Source of the DNA: Collybia mongolica
Taxonomy: Eukaryota > Basidiomycota > Agaricomycetes > Agaricales > Clitocybaceae
Length of the DNA: 64,000 nucleotides
Assembly (NCBI GenBank): GCA_013420905.1
Contig: JAAXNY010000009.1
Coordinates: 1,116,001-1,180,000, forward strand
Reading direction: 5' to 3'
The notes beneath the pieces were generated by a model. It made no database searches. It was given only the letters and a program-made list of their open reading frames with translations, and was not told where the DNA came from. Below, piece by piece: positions 9,971 to 22,140 of the stretch; within the stretch, counting starts at the first letter, position 1; every line of letters starts with the position of its first letter. Made by a program: the position numbers and the translations under genes.

Positions 9971-10648
9971 CTGAGGTTCCTCTGCCAGGGGTCTCTATCC
10001 TATATACCTATTCTAGACAATAACTATGAAGTCAAATTGTTACCACATGGCTTGGGGTCATAAAGTACATTATCTACAAGTGAGCCATTGTATTCTGATG
10101 GCAATGCAATGAGTGCACAGCAATGTGATGAGTGGGGTATGTGAGTGCTGATAGCAGGCATTGCAACTGTGGGGTGTAAAGGTGCAATGAGAAGTGGTGC
10201 TGATAGTGGAGAGTGCAGGTGTTGATAGCAGAGGTTTTGCAATAATGGGATGTCCGATGAGCAATGACTGAGTGCCAAATGTCATGAATTGTGATAGTGC
10301 ATGTGGAATTGGGCATTCCCCTTATAAACCTCAGTAGTCCCATGGCATCTCCCTGCGAGTGCCATACTCAAATCCCAGGGCACGCCGCTGCTAAAGGGCG
10401 TGCTCGTGACCGGTTACTCCCCTTCAGGCCCAAGCTTCACATAAGACGGCTGGAGAGAGATTAGAATAGTACAGTATGACCGTTTTGGAAATTGTCATGC
10501 CATGTCACATGACGTTGGCGGGATTTGACTGTCCTCTACCTTACTAAGGGGGAACTTACTCCCCAATAAATATTACAGCTGTACTTAGTACGACGACCAA
10601 GAACCTTCCAGAACTGCGAACTCGTACAACTTTGACTTCAAGTCTACA
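9971..10648. other. Intergenic; boundary of the transposon block and promoter region of the phosphomutase gene
   Basis: The first half (to about 10250) is a CpG-free tract with degenerate repeats of about 7-10 bases. CpG reappears at 10254 and the remainder has normal composition, marking the edge of the old transposon block. The last 200 bases are presumably the upstream region of the phosphomutase gene. No gene recognised. Confidence 0.5.
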
Positions 10649-13576
10649 ATGGTGTCTCTCGAAACTCTCGTAAAGGAATGGCTAGAAATGGATCAAGTCT
10701 TTATCCTGGTCTACCAACGGTTACATGGATTCACACTTCACACAGAACAACGAAACCAGGAATGAGATACAAACGTTGTGGATTGATAGTAATACTGAGG
10801 AACTTGAGAGGCGAATGAGGCATGTTTCTAGTACCACTCGGGTAGCAATCTGTCTTTTTCATATTCAATGCAGGCCGCGGATTGAATTTGGAACGGCTGG
10901 CAAGAATCTCATTATGTGGAGCGAATCATATCTCTGATCAACCTTAGGTTTGCGAGGCAGAATGGAAGCAGGATGGGCCCGTATGAATGGTTGGCCAACT
11001 AAATATGATACTCCAACAATTGTACTTACTTCCCCACTAGATTTGATCGTCATACAGGCTTCACAAGTTATTATCCATACAAACATTGTTACTGGATGAA
11101 GGTGAAGCTAACCCTACACATTCCCCAGGGTCTTTGCGAATATGTCATGGTGAGCGTCAAAGGTGCTGCATCTCGTGGAATTGTTGTTGGCTATGATCAC
11201 CGTCACAATTCCGAACGTTGGGCGCAAATGACTGCTGCTGTCTTCATGGCAAAGGGCATGAAAGCGTATCTTCTTAGAGGAATTGTCCATACGCCACTGT
11301 GAGTGAACACATGACCTCTTTGATACTTCATCGTCGCGAGCCCTGGCAGGGTTCCATTCAGTGTCAAAAGGTTGGGGGCGGCGTGTGGTGTCATGATTAC
11401 AGGTATTTGGATCACCTTCACATACCCACCGAGATCCTTGAATAACTGGCATATTCCTTCAGCTAGTCATAACCCTAAGGTGAGCATTTTTATGGTACTC
11501 TATTAAATATAAACCTTATCCCATACAAACTTAGCACGACAATGGCTACAAGGTGGGCTTTACCCATCCAATACATCCCTAGCTAACGTTATTGGGTGGA
11601 AAGGTGTATTGGGAGAATGCCGTTCAGGTAAACTAGATACACTTCACTTGAATGATACTCGATGAATATATATAATATACTTCTAGATCATTGGCCCCCA
11701 CGACCAGGGTATATCTGACTCTATCAAGGCCCATCTGCAACCTCAACCCTTGGCCGTTGATACCCTACTATCATCGCTTCTTTGTGTGGATCGGACTAAT
11801 GATATGCGAAGTCAATACTTCTCCAGTCTGTCCAGCCTGAGTCTAACACAGTACGTGGTTTCATCATCTCTTCGGACGTGGTACTACAAAATATTTGCCC
11901 TCTAGTTCACTGAATGGGACCACGCCTATTAAGTTTGTTAACACTTCAATGCATGGAGTTAGCGATACCTTCGTCAAACAAGCCTTTTCAAAATTTGGCT
12001 TTGCGCCATATATTCCAGTACTCGAGCAACAAATTCCAGATCCTGAGTTCCCCACCGTCAGATTTCCAAACCCTGAGGAGAAAGGTCAGTAGTTTGGTGA
12101 GAGATCCTGTCCATAACTCATTTTATTGAATAGGCGCTCTTGTACGTATTATACACCTTCGAACGAGCGTAAATAATTGTTGGGTTGGTTTAGGATCTCG
12201 CTTTACAAACTGCAGACCGGGAGGCGGCCTCTTATGTTCTTGCTCAAGACCCAGATTCAGACCGGTTCTCAGCCGCCGAAAAGATGTAAGGATCCAGTAA
12301 CAACTCGTCACCTGCTTGCTTCCGTTCTTATTGAAATCAGTGCAGGTGGAGGATGGACAACCTTTACGGGAGACCAATTGGGTACCCTCTTTGCTTGCCA
12401 AACCCTTGAAAGATACAAAGCAACGGGCAAACCCATCCAAAAGCTCGCAATGGTTGCATCTACTGTCAGCTCCAAGATGATTGAAATGATTGCTCAAGTT
12501 GAAGGCTTCCGTTTTGTAGAATGTTTAACTGGTGAGGAAGTTTTCAACCACTTCCAGCCAGATAGTCTTCTGAAGGGGAACACCTAGGATTCAAATACAT
12601 AGGTAACGCTGCTCTTGACCTTGTTAAGCAGGGTTACGAGGTACCCTTTGGTTATGAAGAAGCCATTGGTTTTATGTTTGGGCCTGAACTCCGAGATAAG
12701 GATGGGGTCGCCGCGACTGTACTTGGACTTCTCTCGAGGCGATCACTTATGTGATATAATTCTCTTCCAACAGGTTGCATTTGCAGAATTGGTGACCCTA
12801 CTTCACCGGCAAGGGAAGACCGCAAAATCTTACCTTGAAGAACTATACCAGCGGTAAAGGCTTCTTGCCCATATCATCTGAAGTGCTCACAGTATTTTGA
12901 CTTTGAATTTTTCTTTTCATTCTGTATCCAAGGTATGGCTACTTTCAAGTGAGTTGTTATCTATCCTCTTTTTCATGTTTCTTGACAAGCCAGTCTAGAC
13001 GAGCAACAGCTACTTTATCTGCCATGATCCGTCCACCATCGACAAAATATTTTTTCGAATCCGCAACTATAACGTGACTTTGCCTATCCGCCCTTTCTAT
13101 AATTCATTTACCACAAGTCTAGGACCTCATGGCCGAAACACCATCCTCTTTGCAATATTACCCACGAGAAATCGCCGGGCTCACTATTACGAGCGTCGTC
13201 GACCTTACCACGGGATATGACAGCACGAACCCTCCCACATATAAGCCATCTCTGCCTTTATCTTCTGGGCACATGATCCAATTCAGAGCAGAGAGGAGGA
13301 CCGACGGAACAAAAATTGTTCTCACTATCCGGTACTTCACACCAATTTCTCAAGCTTGAATTCTATGTTGAGTTACGTCTAGTACAAGTGGCACAGAGCC
13401 TAAGGTAAACTTTTCTATGGTAGTCGAGAATATACTCATGTCATATGCAGATCAAATACTACCTTGAGGGCAGTGGTAGAGATGCCTATTCTCTAGCAGA
13501 TATCCTCCCAAAAGTCGTGAAAGAACTTGGGGATGTGTGGCTGGAAGCAAGAAAACAAGGCCTCAGCTGTGCTTGA
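10649..13576 (+). CDS. Phosphoglucomutase/phosphopentomutase (yeast Pgm3 / human PGM2 type)
   Basis: Twenty-two exons join in phase to 596 residues, normal for this alpha-D-phosphohexomutase branch: 10649-10696, 10746-10819, 10874-10899, 10948-10989, 11041-11066, 11129-11298, 11350-11402, 11463-11479, 11535-11552, 11604-11627, 11687-11850, 11906-12084, 12134-12141, 12194-12285, 12341-12531, 12588-12718, 12774-12853, 12933-12948, 12999-13073, 13123-13331, 13383-13404, 13451-13576. It interconverts hexose or pentose 1- and 6/5-phosphates. Signatures in order: PRIEFGTAGLRGRM, the catalytic serine loop TASHNPK (Ser about 148), the metal loop DPDSDR (about 302-307), the sugar loop GYEEAIGF (about 399) and the phosphate loop RTSGTEPK (about 548-555). 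Exon 13 is only 8 nt, and two consecutive introns start with GC instead of GT. The gene ends 13 bp before the stop of the convergent MCM-binding protein gene. Confidence 0.93.
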
Positions 13577-13589
13577 CCGCTGCAGTAGA

Positions 13590-15659
13590 TCATGCCAATC
13601 TTGTGAGCCGTTTGGCCTCTAACACTTTGGCTCTTTCCCAAATATCAATAGTAATCTCAGCCTCTTGTTGAGAAAGCGCCAAGAGCCTATCGTTGCATCA
13701 GTAATGTGTGTCGAAAAAAAGTGTAACTTACCTTGCCACCATCATTCGATGTATCAAATCGTCTGAGCTAAACGCCTCTCCTACTTTGTTGCCAGTGGCT
13801 GCTGTAGGTGATGTCGCTTGTCTCTCGCGGATAAAATCGTTTTGGATGTGCTAATTCACATTTTGGCACCCGAATAGCGTATAATTACAGCTAGCTCACC
13901 TCAGCGGCCCTCTCACCAATAGTAACACTACCTACTTTTGCATTGCCAATAAGGCTTCTAAACAAATCCAACTTCTCGGGTGGAGGGAGAATAATCTCGT
14001 CGGGGGATTTATACAACTCTCTTTTGCTGTCATCCTCCATCGGTTGTAGAGGGATATTAACGGTAGTCTGGGCTATATATGTTTGCCGAGTAGTTGTTCA
14101 ATACTTGACCTCATACCTGGAAAAAGGCGCTCTTGCGGCCCTCGCTGAGGACTAAAAATCCTACCTCTGCGTCGAAGGCAAAGCGACTGTAAGGAAATAC
14201 ATATTCGAGTGTTTGCGAGGTGATCATCTTTTGCAAAGCCCGGAGGTTGGTCAAACCTTGGCCATGATTAGAACGACTGGATGGAATTTTTTGCGAGAGG
14301 TGAGGGGAGACAAACCACGTTCGAATATTCCACCTTCTGTCATTCCACCTTCTGTGACAACACAGACGCTTCCTGAAGGAAGCTGGAGCCATCCACTGTG
14401 CAAGTCTTCATTCTTGGAATCTGGAGAAAAGGCTGTTGTGTTGAGTGTGTGCAAAGATAGAGGAAGGGTAAACAGAGTTGGTAATATGTGGGAAAGAACA
14501 AATGAGAGACTGGGAGTTTTAGCCGCTACTGTTGGGTGTGATGGCGGAGAGGGGGAGGGGAAACAGGACAGTGTTAGCGAAGGTGGAAGGATGGGCGGCG
14601 AGCGCGATTGTCTGGAATGGACATATTTATGCAGTGAACAGAGGTACGAGGCAGTAGAATTGTATCCATCAACTCACACTCTTGCAATGGTGCAAAGAAG
14701 AACCCATTCTGCCGCTTCGCGATCTCCAGCAAGTCCCTGTTCCGCGATCCACGCGATCAAGTCATTTCGAATGTCATTTCCAAGGGGTTCGGAAGTGCGT
14801 GGAATGAGTGTGGAAGGAACCGGCCGTGAAAAGAGAACGTGAAGAGTGGGGACGAAGGGAGGATCAGGCAATTCGAGACCGGCGTGAAGACTGAAGAGAG
14901 CTTTCAGCACAAAGAGTGAATATATTGGCGAGGAAGGGCGTACGGTTCAGATGTCAATATTCCAACAAAGGTACGAAGTTCTGTTGACCTTAATGATCCA
15001 GCAACGCGGGAACTACCGTAAATCTGGCGTGTATGCCTATATAGCTCCATCAGAGAGAAAGCAGGGACAGATGTACCTTAACCTGAACACCAATGTGGGG
15101 CGTATCTGGGACAGGGAATTTGTGAGGTTGTGAGGGCCAATGAGTCGTTTGCTTGTCAGTGGTGATCAGTGGCTCGTCCAGTTCGTTGGCCACCCAAGAA
15201 CACTCTCCTGGAATAGTAACAGCCCAGATAACGGTACATTCTCTGAGGTCTGCATAGTTGATACTCTCTCTGTAAACCTCGCCACGGGTCGTTGGGCCAT
15301 CGTCACCGATGCCCCAGCCACCACATCTGCTACCAGTGTGCTTGGCCAAGTACATCTCTGGGGAAGGTGATGTGTCTTGAACCATCGCACGAAAGCGCAC
15401 AAGCGCTCTGTCTTTGTGCACCTCCGGGGGGAATTGGACATTAAGAACAGGGATCTAAGACCTTACGATAAGGCGACTTTAGTAGCGGTTCGGTTGGACG
15501 TGATAGTACCTCTTTGAACGCGTCGAAGGTACGAAAAATGTGGGAGAAGTGAGCGGAGACGGTGATAGGAAATGTATCAATATTGTGGTCGTGCTGAAAA
15601 AGTTCATGGAGGACAGCGGTAGGATCTGTGAGGGCGTCAGTGAGGAGAGAGGAGACCAT
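13590..15659 (-). CDS. MCM-binding protein (MCMBP)
   Basis: Nine exons join in phase: complement(13590-13686, 13732-13850, 13900-14067, 14117-14256, 14316-14611, 14678-14890, 14944-15023, 15077-15454, 15510-15659), 546 residues. MCMBP binds MCM subunits and promotes assembly, nuclear import and unloading of the replicative helicase. Diagnostic stretches: the N-terminus with DALTDPTAVLHELF, RALVRFRAMVQDT, NYADLRECTVIWAVTIPGE, ELRTFVGILTSEP, PPFVPTLHVLF, AAEWVLLCTIARVQSR and the C-terminal TNLRALQKMITSQTLEYVFP. An in-frame ATG at 15716 would add 19 residues; I prefer 15659 because the sequence from there matches the usual start of fungal homologues as I remember them. The gene is divergent from the Cdc50 gene (start 15785), leaving about 125 bp for both promoters, and convergent with the phosphomutase gene. 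Confidence 0.9.
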
Positions 15660-15784
15660 GGTTAGGGGGCTGACATAAGCTATGGCAGTGCATTTATCAG
15701 TGTATGTACTTGCCACGACTTTCAGTTTGTAATACAGACTTGATTGACTATATTGACCCTTAGCCCGTTACATTAGATATCATT

Positions 15785-17215
15785 ATGGGTTTATTCAATC
15801 GCAAGAAAAAGCAGGACGACGATTCCAATGGCTCAGGAGAGGTTAAGAAGGAGAAGGGCGCCTGGAGGCGACCAGCCAGTACGTATCCCACCAACACACT
15901 TCCAGCGAGTCAACATTCACTGTCTTCGGTCCGCAGATACTGCTTTCAAGCAACAGCGGCTCAAAGCATGGCAGCCAATTCTTACCCCAAAGACAGTCCT
16001 ACCCACCCTCTTCATCATTGGTATCATATTCGCTCCCATCGGGGGCCTCCTCGTCTGGGGCTCGTCTCTCGTATCAGAAATGACCTTCGACTACTCTGAC
16101 TGCGAGAAACTCACCTCATCCTCTCTGGGTGATCCCAGTTTTGTGGACATGCCCTCTAACAAGTTCTCTTATCGCCTGCGCTCGGCGGACGAAAAGGCAA
16201 AGCCAATACCCCCGAAATATGCATTCATTGACAACACTGGCAATGCGTCCGTAGCCGTCTCTGACAAGCGCCAATGCATAGTGGAATTTGATATTCCTGC
16301 CGAACTCGATGGACCTGTTTTGTTCTACTACAAGCTCACGAACTTCTTCCAGAATCACCGCCGCTACGTCAAGAGTCTCAACACGGATCAGCTCAAGGGC
16401 AAGGCAGTCAGTGCCTCGGAGCTCCAGGACAGTGATTGCAAACCTTTGGCTCAGATCAACGTCAATGGCACAGATTTACCCATCTACCCTTGTGGTCTCA
16501 TTGCCAACTCCTTATTTAATGGTATGTATGGCCTTTTTTTTTTTCGTCTCCGTTTATTTATATGCCATCGGTAGACACTTTCGCCAACCTAAGTCTTCTC
16601 AACCCTTCTGCTGGTACCTTTGATGTTTACCAGTTCTCTCCTATTGGCATAGCATGGCCAGGAGAGGCAAAGAAATATGTTTCCAGACCCGGGTACACAA
16701 ATTTGTCTGCCATCGTTCCACCTCCCAATTGGCACGACCGCTTTCCGAACGGGTATACGGAGGATAACATACCCAATCTCCGCAATGATGAACACTTTCA
16801 GAACTGGATGCGTACCGCTGGTCTGCCCACGTTCACAAAGCTCTACGGCAGAAATGACACCACTCCTATGCCGAAAGGTATCTATCGCATCGTTATTGGT
16901 CTCAGTACGTCTCCTCTTTTACCCAAACCAACCAATATGCAATAGCCCTTTTTAGATTACCCAGTTTTACCATACAAGGGTACAAAATCCTTCGTTATCT
17001 CCACAGTTTCCTGGATAGGTGGTAAGAACCCCTTCCTCGGCTGGGCGTACGTAGCAGCAGCAAGTGTATTTGTGCTTCTTGCCATCCTTGGCACGGCACG
17101 ACATCTTATCAAGCCAAGGTATGCGTTGGACTGTTGACACGCGCATCTGCGACTAATATTGCGGCCATGTAGACGGCTGGGTGATATGTCTCTTCTATCA
17201 TGGAACAGGCCGTAA
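15785..17215 (+). CDS. Cdc50/Lem3-family P4-ATPase (flippase) beta subunit
   Basis: Model: 15785-15878, 15937-16521, 16575-16904, 16956-17118, 17173-17215 (404 residues). Cdc50 proteins pair with P4-ATPases to allow ER exit and phospholipid flipping at the Golgi, endosomes and plasma membrane. The short basic cytosolic N-terminus (MGLFNRKKKQ) precedes KQQRLKAWQPILTP, a family signature, and the first membrane span (about residues 46-70, rich in Leu/Ile/Gly). The large exoplasmic loop contains LFYYKLTNFFQNHRRYVKS, cysteines (CEKL, SDCKPL, YPCGLIANS) and several Asn-x-Ser/Thr sites. A second span lies near residues 357-382 (GWAYVAAASVFVLLAILGTA), followed by a short cytosolic tail. All expected elements are present and intact. 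Confidence 0.94.
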
Positions 17216-17329
17216 GTAATGAAGAAAGGGACTGCTATGTGTAAATTATTTATTGACGATTCCTTACGTCTCTTCATACATATGACATAATTCACGCCAT
17301 CATTCGTCGACGCCTCTACCCCATTTAAT

Positions 17330-18707
17330 TCAATGAGGCAATTTACTGCTCAGCCTTCCACTTTCTGCAGTGTCTAGCTGGCGCTGGGCGGTATATCCTA
17401 TGCCTTTGCAACGAATAATCGTATGGCCCGAGGGCTCTTCCTCTATGTCGAATTTAGCATCCGTGAATTGTTCAGCAACCCATATCGCTGTCCTACAAGA
17501 TGTATGTATGAGCACCACTCACGGACTTGCAGTAACATCAGAACATACCGGGTATGCAGACTCAATCCACCTCTTCCGCATCTCAGTTCAGACTTACCGT
17601 GCGCCAATGCCATAAAAATTATAACCTGATCTTGCAGCCACTTGTACATATAACAGATATATCGAATTTGAGGGATTGAAAGTAATAAATGAGACGAACC
17701 TCATCAACGCATCCGCCAGCCTGTAAGCCCTTGATTAATTCCTCAGCGCCCTGGGCTCCAACTACGGCAGGATCCAACTCTTTTCTACCAACTGCGCTCC
17801 CACCAATCATTCCCCCACCTTCCAACTCTGCCCACAATACGATCCCACTCCCTGCCCCACTCATATCTTCGTTTGCCTCACGTTTATATTCAATTCTCAC
17901 TGGAATCTCCGCAGTCCCACCCCACGTCTTCAATGTACCTGAATCCTCCAGTTTTTTCTTTGCTCCTTCGACCATTCCCTTCCCAACACTCGACGGCAGC
18001 TTCCCGAAGTGCGCAATCCCACAAACGCTTTTCACCCCGCCTCGCTCCAGTAAGCTCATACCATGTAGCCTCCGTGCGTCCTCTCCGTCCTCGTAGAAGG
18101 GCATTACGCTGACAGAAACCTCACCGCCACCTTTGGGAAAGTAACCTCGCTTCTTGATACTCAGGTCAACGCCATCGAGGCCAAAGTGGCGCCGCATAAA
18201 CGGGAGGAATACATGTAGCGTGTAATCAATCTGGGGGGCTTGGGTCGTATTGGTTCCGCCGAGGAGCGTGAGGGTTGATGGGGCTATGGGTGACGGTGAG
18301 AACAAGAGCAGAGGGAGCGCGATTTGAAGCAGCAGCGTCGTAGATCCTGCAGTGACAGAATCGGCAGTGTAGTGCCCTGGAAGGCGTATTCGCCCTGGTA
18401 TGAAGTCGATTTCACCCGATCCATTCGTTGCGCCCGTCAGGTGAGCCGAAGAAATCTCTGCTGCAAGTTCAAGACCTATATGTAGTCGGTTCAAAGGGGC
18501 TCCTCACGAGCAACTCGAACAATGATACTACATACCTGTCCGATGCTGATTCTTCAACCCAGACGGTTTCCTTCCGTTACGAATCTTATGAATTGAGACC
18601 GACTTCGAGAGAAGTGCAGAGAGAGAGACAGCATTCCGTAAAATCTGTCCTCCACCTTCTAAAACGCTCCCGTCAACGAGCACCCCGCCCAGAGCTGCTC
18701 CTGCCAT
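17330..18707 (-). CDS. rtcA: RNA 3'-terminal phosphate cyclase (RtcA family)
   Basis: Model: complement(17330-17492, 17549-17640, 17700-18475, 18536-18707), 400 residues. The enzyme converts RNA 3'-phosphate ends to 2',3'-cyclic phosphates using ATP. Seen directly: [15 protein letters not shown] near the N-terminus, then [24 protein letters not shown] text ([19 protein letters not shown]); the cyclase signature [16 protein letters not shown]; and the C-terminal [11 protein letters not shown] and AIWVAEQF segments, which match the adenylate-binding end of RTCA. An in-frame ATG exists upstream at 18776, but the one at 18707 gives the conserved start. The acyl sequences distinguish it from the non-catalytic Rcl1 ribosome-biogenesis paralogue: the KGGGEV motif is the RtcA form. 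Only about 115 bp separate its stop from the convergent Cdc50 gene. Confidence 0.92.
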
Positions 18708-18894
18708 CCTACTGCCTTGACTTTCAAACAAATTCAAGGAATTAGATGAATAGATAATGTTGCCGGCAGATATCAAACTATGAGGCTAACTTTATGGTAG
18801 CTCGGAGGTGAGTGACAGACTCATTTGGCGTGTAGCACAATTCCATTTGAATAAATACATGAGTGTGATGCACAAAAAGTAGGTGATGCGTGGT

Positions 18895-21800
18895 TCAAAT
18901 GCGGGGTATATGGAATATTAATGCAGGGTGTGTGTAAAAATACCTTCCAGGTAGAATCTCAAGAGTTAAACTCGTTGCAAAACATGGCTCCCCTTGACAA
19001 TTGTCAGGCATAAGGCGTGGACGATACGATGGTTCACTTGCCTTTTTTCGTTGAACGGGTAGCCAGCTCGAAGGGTCGGGTCGGGATAGATGTGGTTGGG
19101 CCCCAAGATGTTGTCGAGCGGTCCGCATACCTATGGCATGCAAGGCGCTCAGCATGAGTTCTTGCTCGCGACGGTACCGCGCAGTTGATTCTTTCATAAG
19201 ACGCTGGTGTGATGCTTCAGCGATGACAGACATCGGTAAGAAGGTTTTATTTACCCGCTGTCGCACAAGATCCTCCTCAAGGACTTTGATTTGGGATCGG
19301 AAACTGGCTTCAGCTTCTTCAAACATTGCCTACACGACGAACAGTCATATTTAGGCTATTAAGATAGAATTAAAACTCACAGGCGCAGATGTAATGCTCG
19401 CAGCATGTTGCTCTTTGAACAGTTTATCCTGCGATTTGATAAACTGATAGAGTGTAAGCTTCGCTCTAGTGGTGGTTAACGAGGAACCTGCCATTTTGGC
19501 CTTTGCCAGCTTTTCCTGAGCTGTTCTGTTTGCTTCCTTCAAGCTTACATTCTCCTCGTGGAGAGCGAGAAGGCGAGATTTGATATCCTCTGGTATGTCT
19601 TTGCCGGATATTGATGCACGAAGAACGCTGATACATCGTTGAATATAGGAATTTCGAAGCATCAGGACGGGCCTACCCAAAGTCCCGTTCTTGTTGAAGC
19701 ATTCTTTCTCTGTGACCGATACCTTCACTTTGCAAGCTTACTTTCTCAAGCAACAAATTATTTAGTTGCTCGAGCTGCATGCGATTCTTGTCGCCAAGCT
19801 CCTTGTTTTGATTTATCAGACGCTCAATGTCAGCTTCAAGACCGGCCTTATCTTCGTTCACAGATTCCCGCAGAGTGGCGAGGATATCTAACTGATCCTT
19901 GTTGACAAGATTGACTGACCAATTAAGATGAGTAACTTTCTTAACCATAACAAATTCCTGCTCACGATCAGATTTTGCTATGGTTAGCTCCCGACTCTGG
20001 GTATCAAACCTGACTTCAAGTTCTGCATGTTCTTTTCGGAGAGTTTCAAATTCGTCCACCGTTTCGTTCAGTCTTTGACGAAGAGCAACGGCCGCTTCCA
20101 CGCTAAAATTTATTAGTCTCCACACCTCAAGGTACAAGAAAGGACTCACCCATCACCCATAGACTTTCCACTCCGGATTTCCTCGAGGTCCCTCTGAAGG
20201 ACAAGTTTCTCACGATGTGCCGCCAGGTAGTCGCCTTCGTACCGGGCCTTCATCCTGTTCGCATCCTCAAGTAGATTCTCTAACACTAAAACCCGACTTG
20301 CGTCCGCCTCGTTTTTACGCACAGCTTCAAGTTCCCGCTGAAGTCTCCTGATTTGCAGTTTCAGATCAGTCATAGTTGTTCCAGCTATAGCATCATCGAG
20401 TTCTCCATCAAGGCCAAGGCCCGCATGCTCATCACCATCACCAGTTCCACTTAATAGTTCAGCCTCCGTGAAATTGCCCGACGGATTATCTACGTCTGTA
20501 TCTTCCCGCAAGGCTGATGTAGAGCCCATTGGTCGATGTGACATTAGTTCAAGCTCACGCACGCGTTCCTGGTATAACTCGAGAGTTTCCGAATCTTTTG
20601 TACGTTCCGCCATCGTAATCTTGAGTTTTGTACGACTCTGTTCTAGCTCAAATTTGAGAGCATCGATCTCTTGTGTCCGTGAAGAGTGTTTGGTTTCCAG
20701 GTCCGCAATTTGGTTTTTGTATGACTCCATAAGAGGCTTGAAGGCAGCCACCTTACGATACTCTTCTTCTAGAGAGGCATTTTTATCGACAAGGTCTGCG
20801 TTCTGTCTTTCCAAAGCCTGGTAAAGCGCGCGCGTTCAAAAACGGCCCATATGGCGGCACAACTTGATTATTCACCTTTACATTCTGACGCAAGTCAGCT
20901 CCTTCTTGGAGTTTTTTCTTATACTTTTCCATGACATTTTCTGTTTTTTGTAGCTTATCTGCAGCATGACGATACCTGCCAAAACCTGTTTTCAACAGCG
21001 CGTGTCAACCTAGAAACTTACTTACTCGTCGACTTGGTCCTTCAGCTTCACAGCCTGATCGGCCTTTTCCTGAAGATCATCAATCTTTTTCGTTAACTCG
21101 GTGATCAAATTTGTCTGTTTGTCGAGTTCAGATTCAGCCATGCCGAGATTATCCTCACTCTTCTGGCTGGCGACCTAGGGTTTGAGATAGGATAATCAGA
21201 ACCAGAGGACACTCACAGATCCGTTCTTAATCTCTCCATCTCTGCCCTCATCATCCCGTCAGTCTTGTCATTCCGCTTGTTATCCACCTCTCGTCGTGCT
21301 TCCCTTAGTTGGGACAAGACATCATCTCTCTCCGACACAACGTCATCAAAACCTGTTTGCAGATTCCGATGCTCCTCGAGTAACATTTGATAGACTTTCT
21401 CAAGTGTCTCTTTCTCAGTAAAGATTTGACTTCGCTCAGACTGAATCCTGTAATAATGGTCATCTCTGGAAAAACGATGAGTTACTTCAGTCCTGAGGAA
21501 TGGTATAGATGACGCACTCAGTCATACTGACATCTCCGATATCATGACTTCTAGGTGATACTGTAATACGCGCCATGACCTGAACCTTCAGTGAGTATTT
21601 CCAGGCCTACACCCATCATAAAGACCCACCTGTTCGATCGCTTTCATAAGATGGTGTTGATCTACCTCACTTAAGCCTTGTATCTTGTCGATAAACTGCT
21701 TATTCTTCTCGCACTGGACTCCGATGGCGATTGTCAGTCGGCACATAATCAAGGTTGCTGCGACATTGTGGTCCTTGGCAATCGACTGAAGGTCTGGAAC

Positions 21801-22138
21801 GTCCAAACTACTTGTCGGCTTTTGGAGTACATCGGTAAAATACTGAGTAATCAGCCTATACAGCCTCTTCAACGCACTGAACCGAAGAACCCAGTTATCT
21901 GAAGGCTGCGCGGACGGGCGCGTCGTTTGTCGAAAATAGTTCGTATCGCTAGATACACTTGAATCAAAAGTTTTATTCGCGAAGAGGTTCGAACCCACAC
22001 AAGAGAGAGGACTTCGAATAAAGCAGCGCCGTCGCTGAGGTCGGATACCGTCGCCACTGATCTTGCGAGGTTGAAAGTTGCAAAAAAGTTGAAGAATGCA
22101 TCGATTTCTTTTCGCTGTTGCTGGGAAGAATCTGTCAT
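18895..22138 (-). CDS. Hook-family dynein/dynactin adaptor (HookA-like)
   Basis: Multi-exon gene whose translation is mostly coiled coil. The N-terminal Hook domain (exons near 21600-22138) starts MTDSSQQQRKEIDAFFNFFA and includes DGAALFEVLSLV, NWVLRFSALKRLYRLI and VDQHHLMKAIEQVM, the pattern of the divergent calponin-homology fold that binds dynein light intermediate chain. Long heptad-rich segments follow (21430 down to 19350), and the C-terminal part contains LPMSVIAEASHQRLMKEST, near the region that in fungal Hook proteins links early endosomes to dynein through the FTS/FHIP complex. Fungal HookA is required for long-range early endosome motility, a major process in hyphae. Exon boundaries inside the coiled coil were not all fixed, and the last codons (the stop at 18895) are the least certain part. 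Confidence 0.85.
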
Positions 22139-22140
22139 GG

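Noticed and set aside
10650..10950. Phosphomutase as a pseudogene, because the first exons show stops in frame
   Set aside because: The stops fall in introns once GC donors are allowed; after that the whole protein is in frame with every catalytic loop present.
13129..13359. Separate small gene starting at 13129
   Set aside because: It is exon 20 of the phosphomutase; the downstream phosphate-binding loop RTSGTEPK follows after a normal intron.
21960..22010. tRNA-like ggttcgaacc sequence
   Set aside because: It lies within the first intron of the Hook gene, and no acceptor stem, D-arm or anticodon arm can be drawn around it. No tRNA or rRNA gene was found anywhere in the window.
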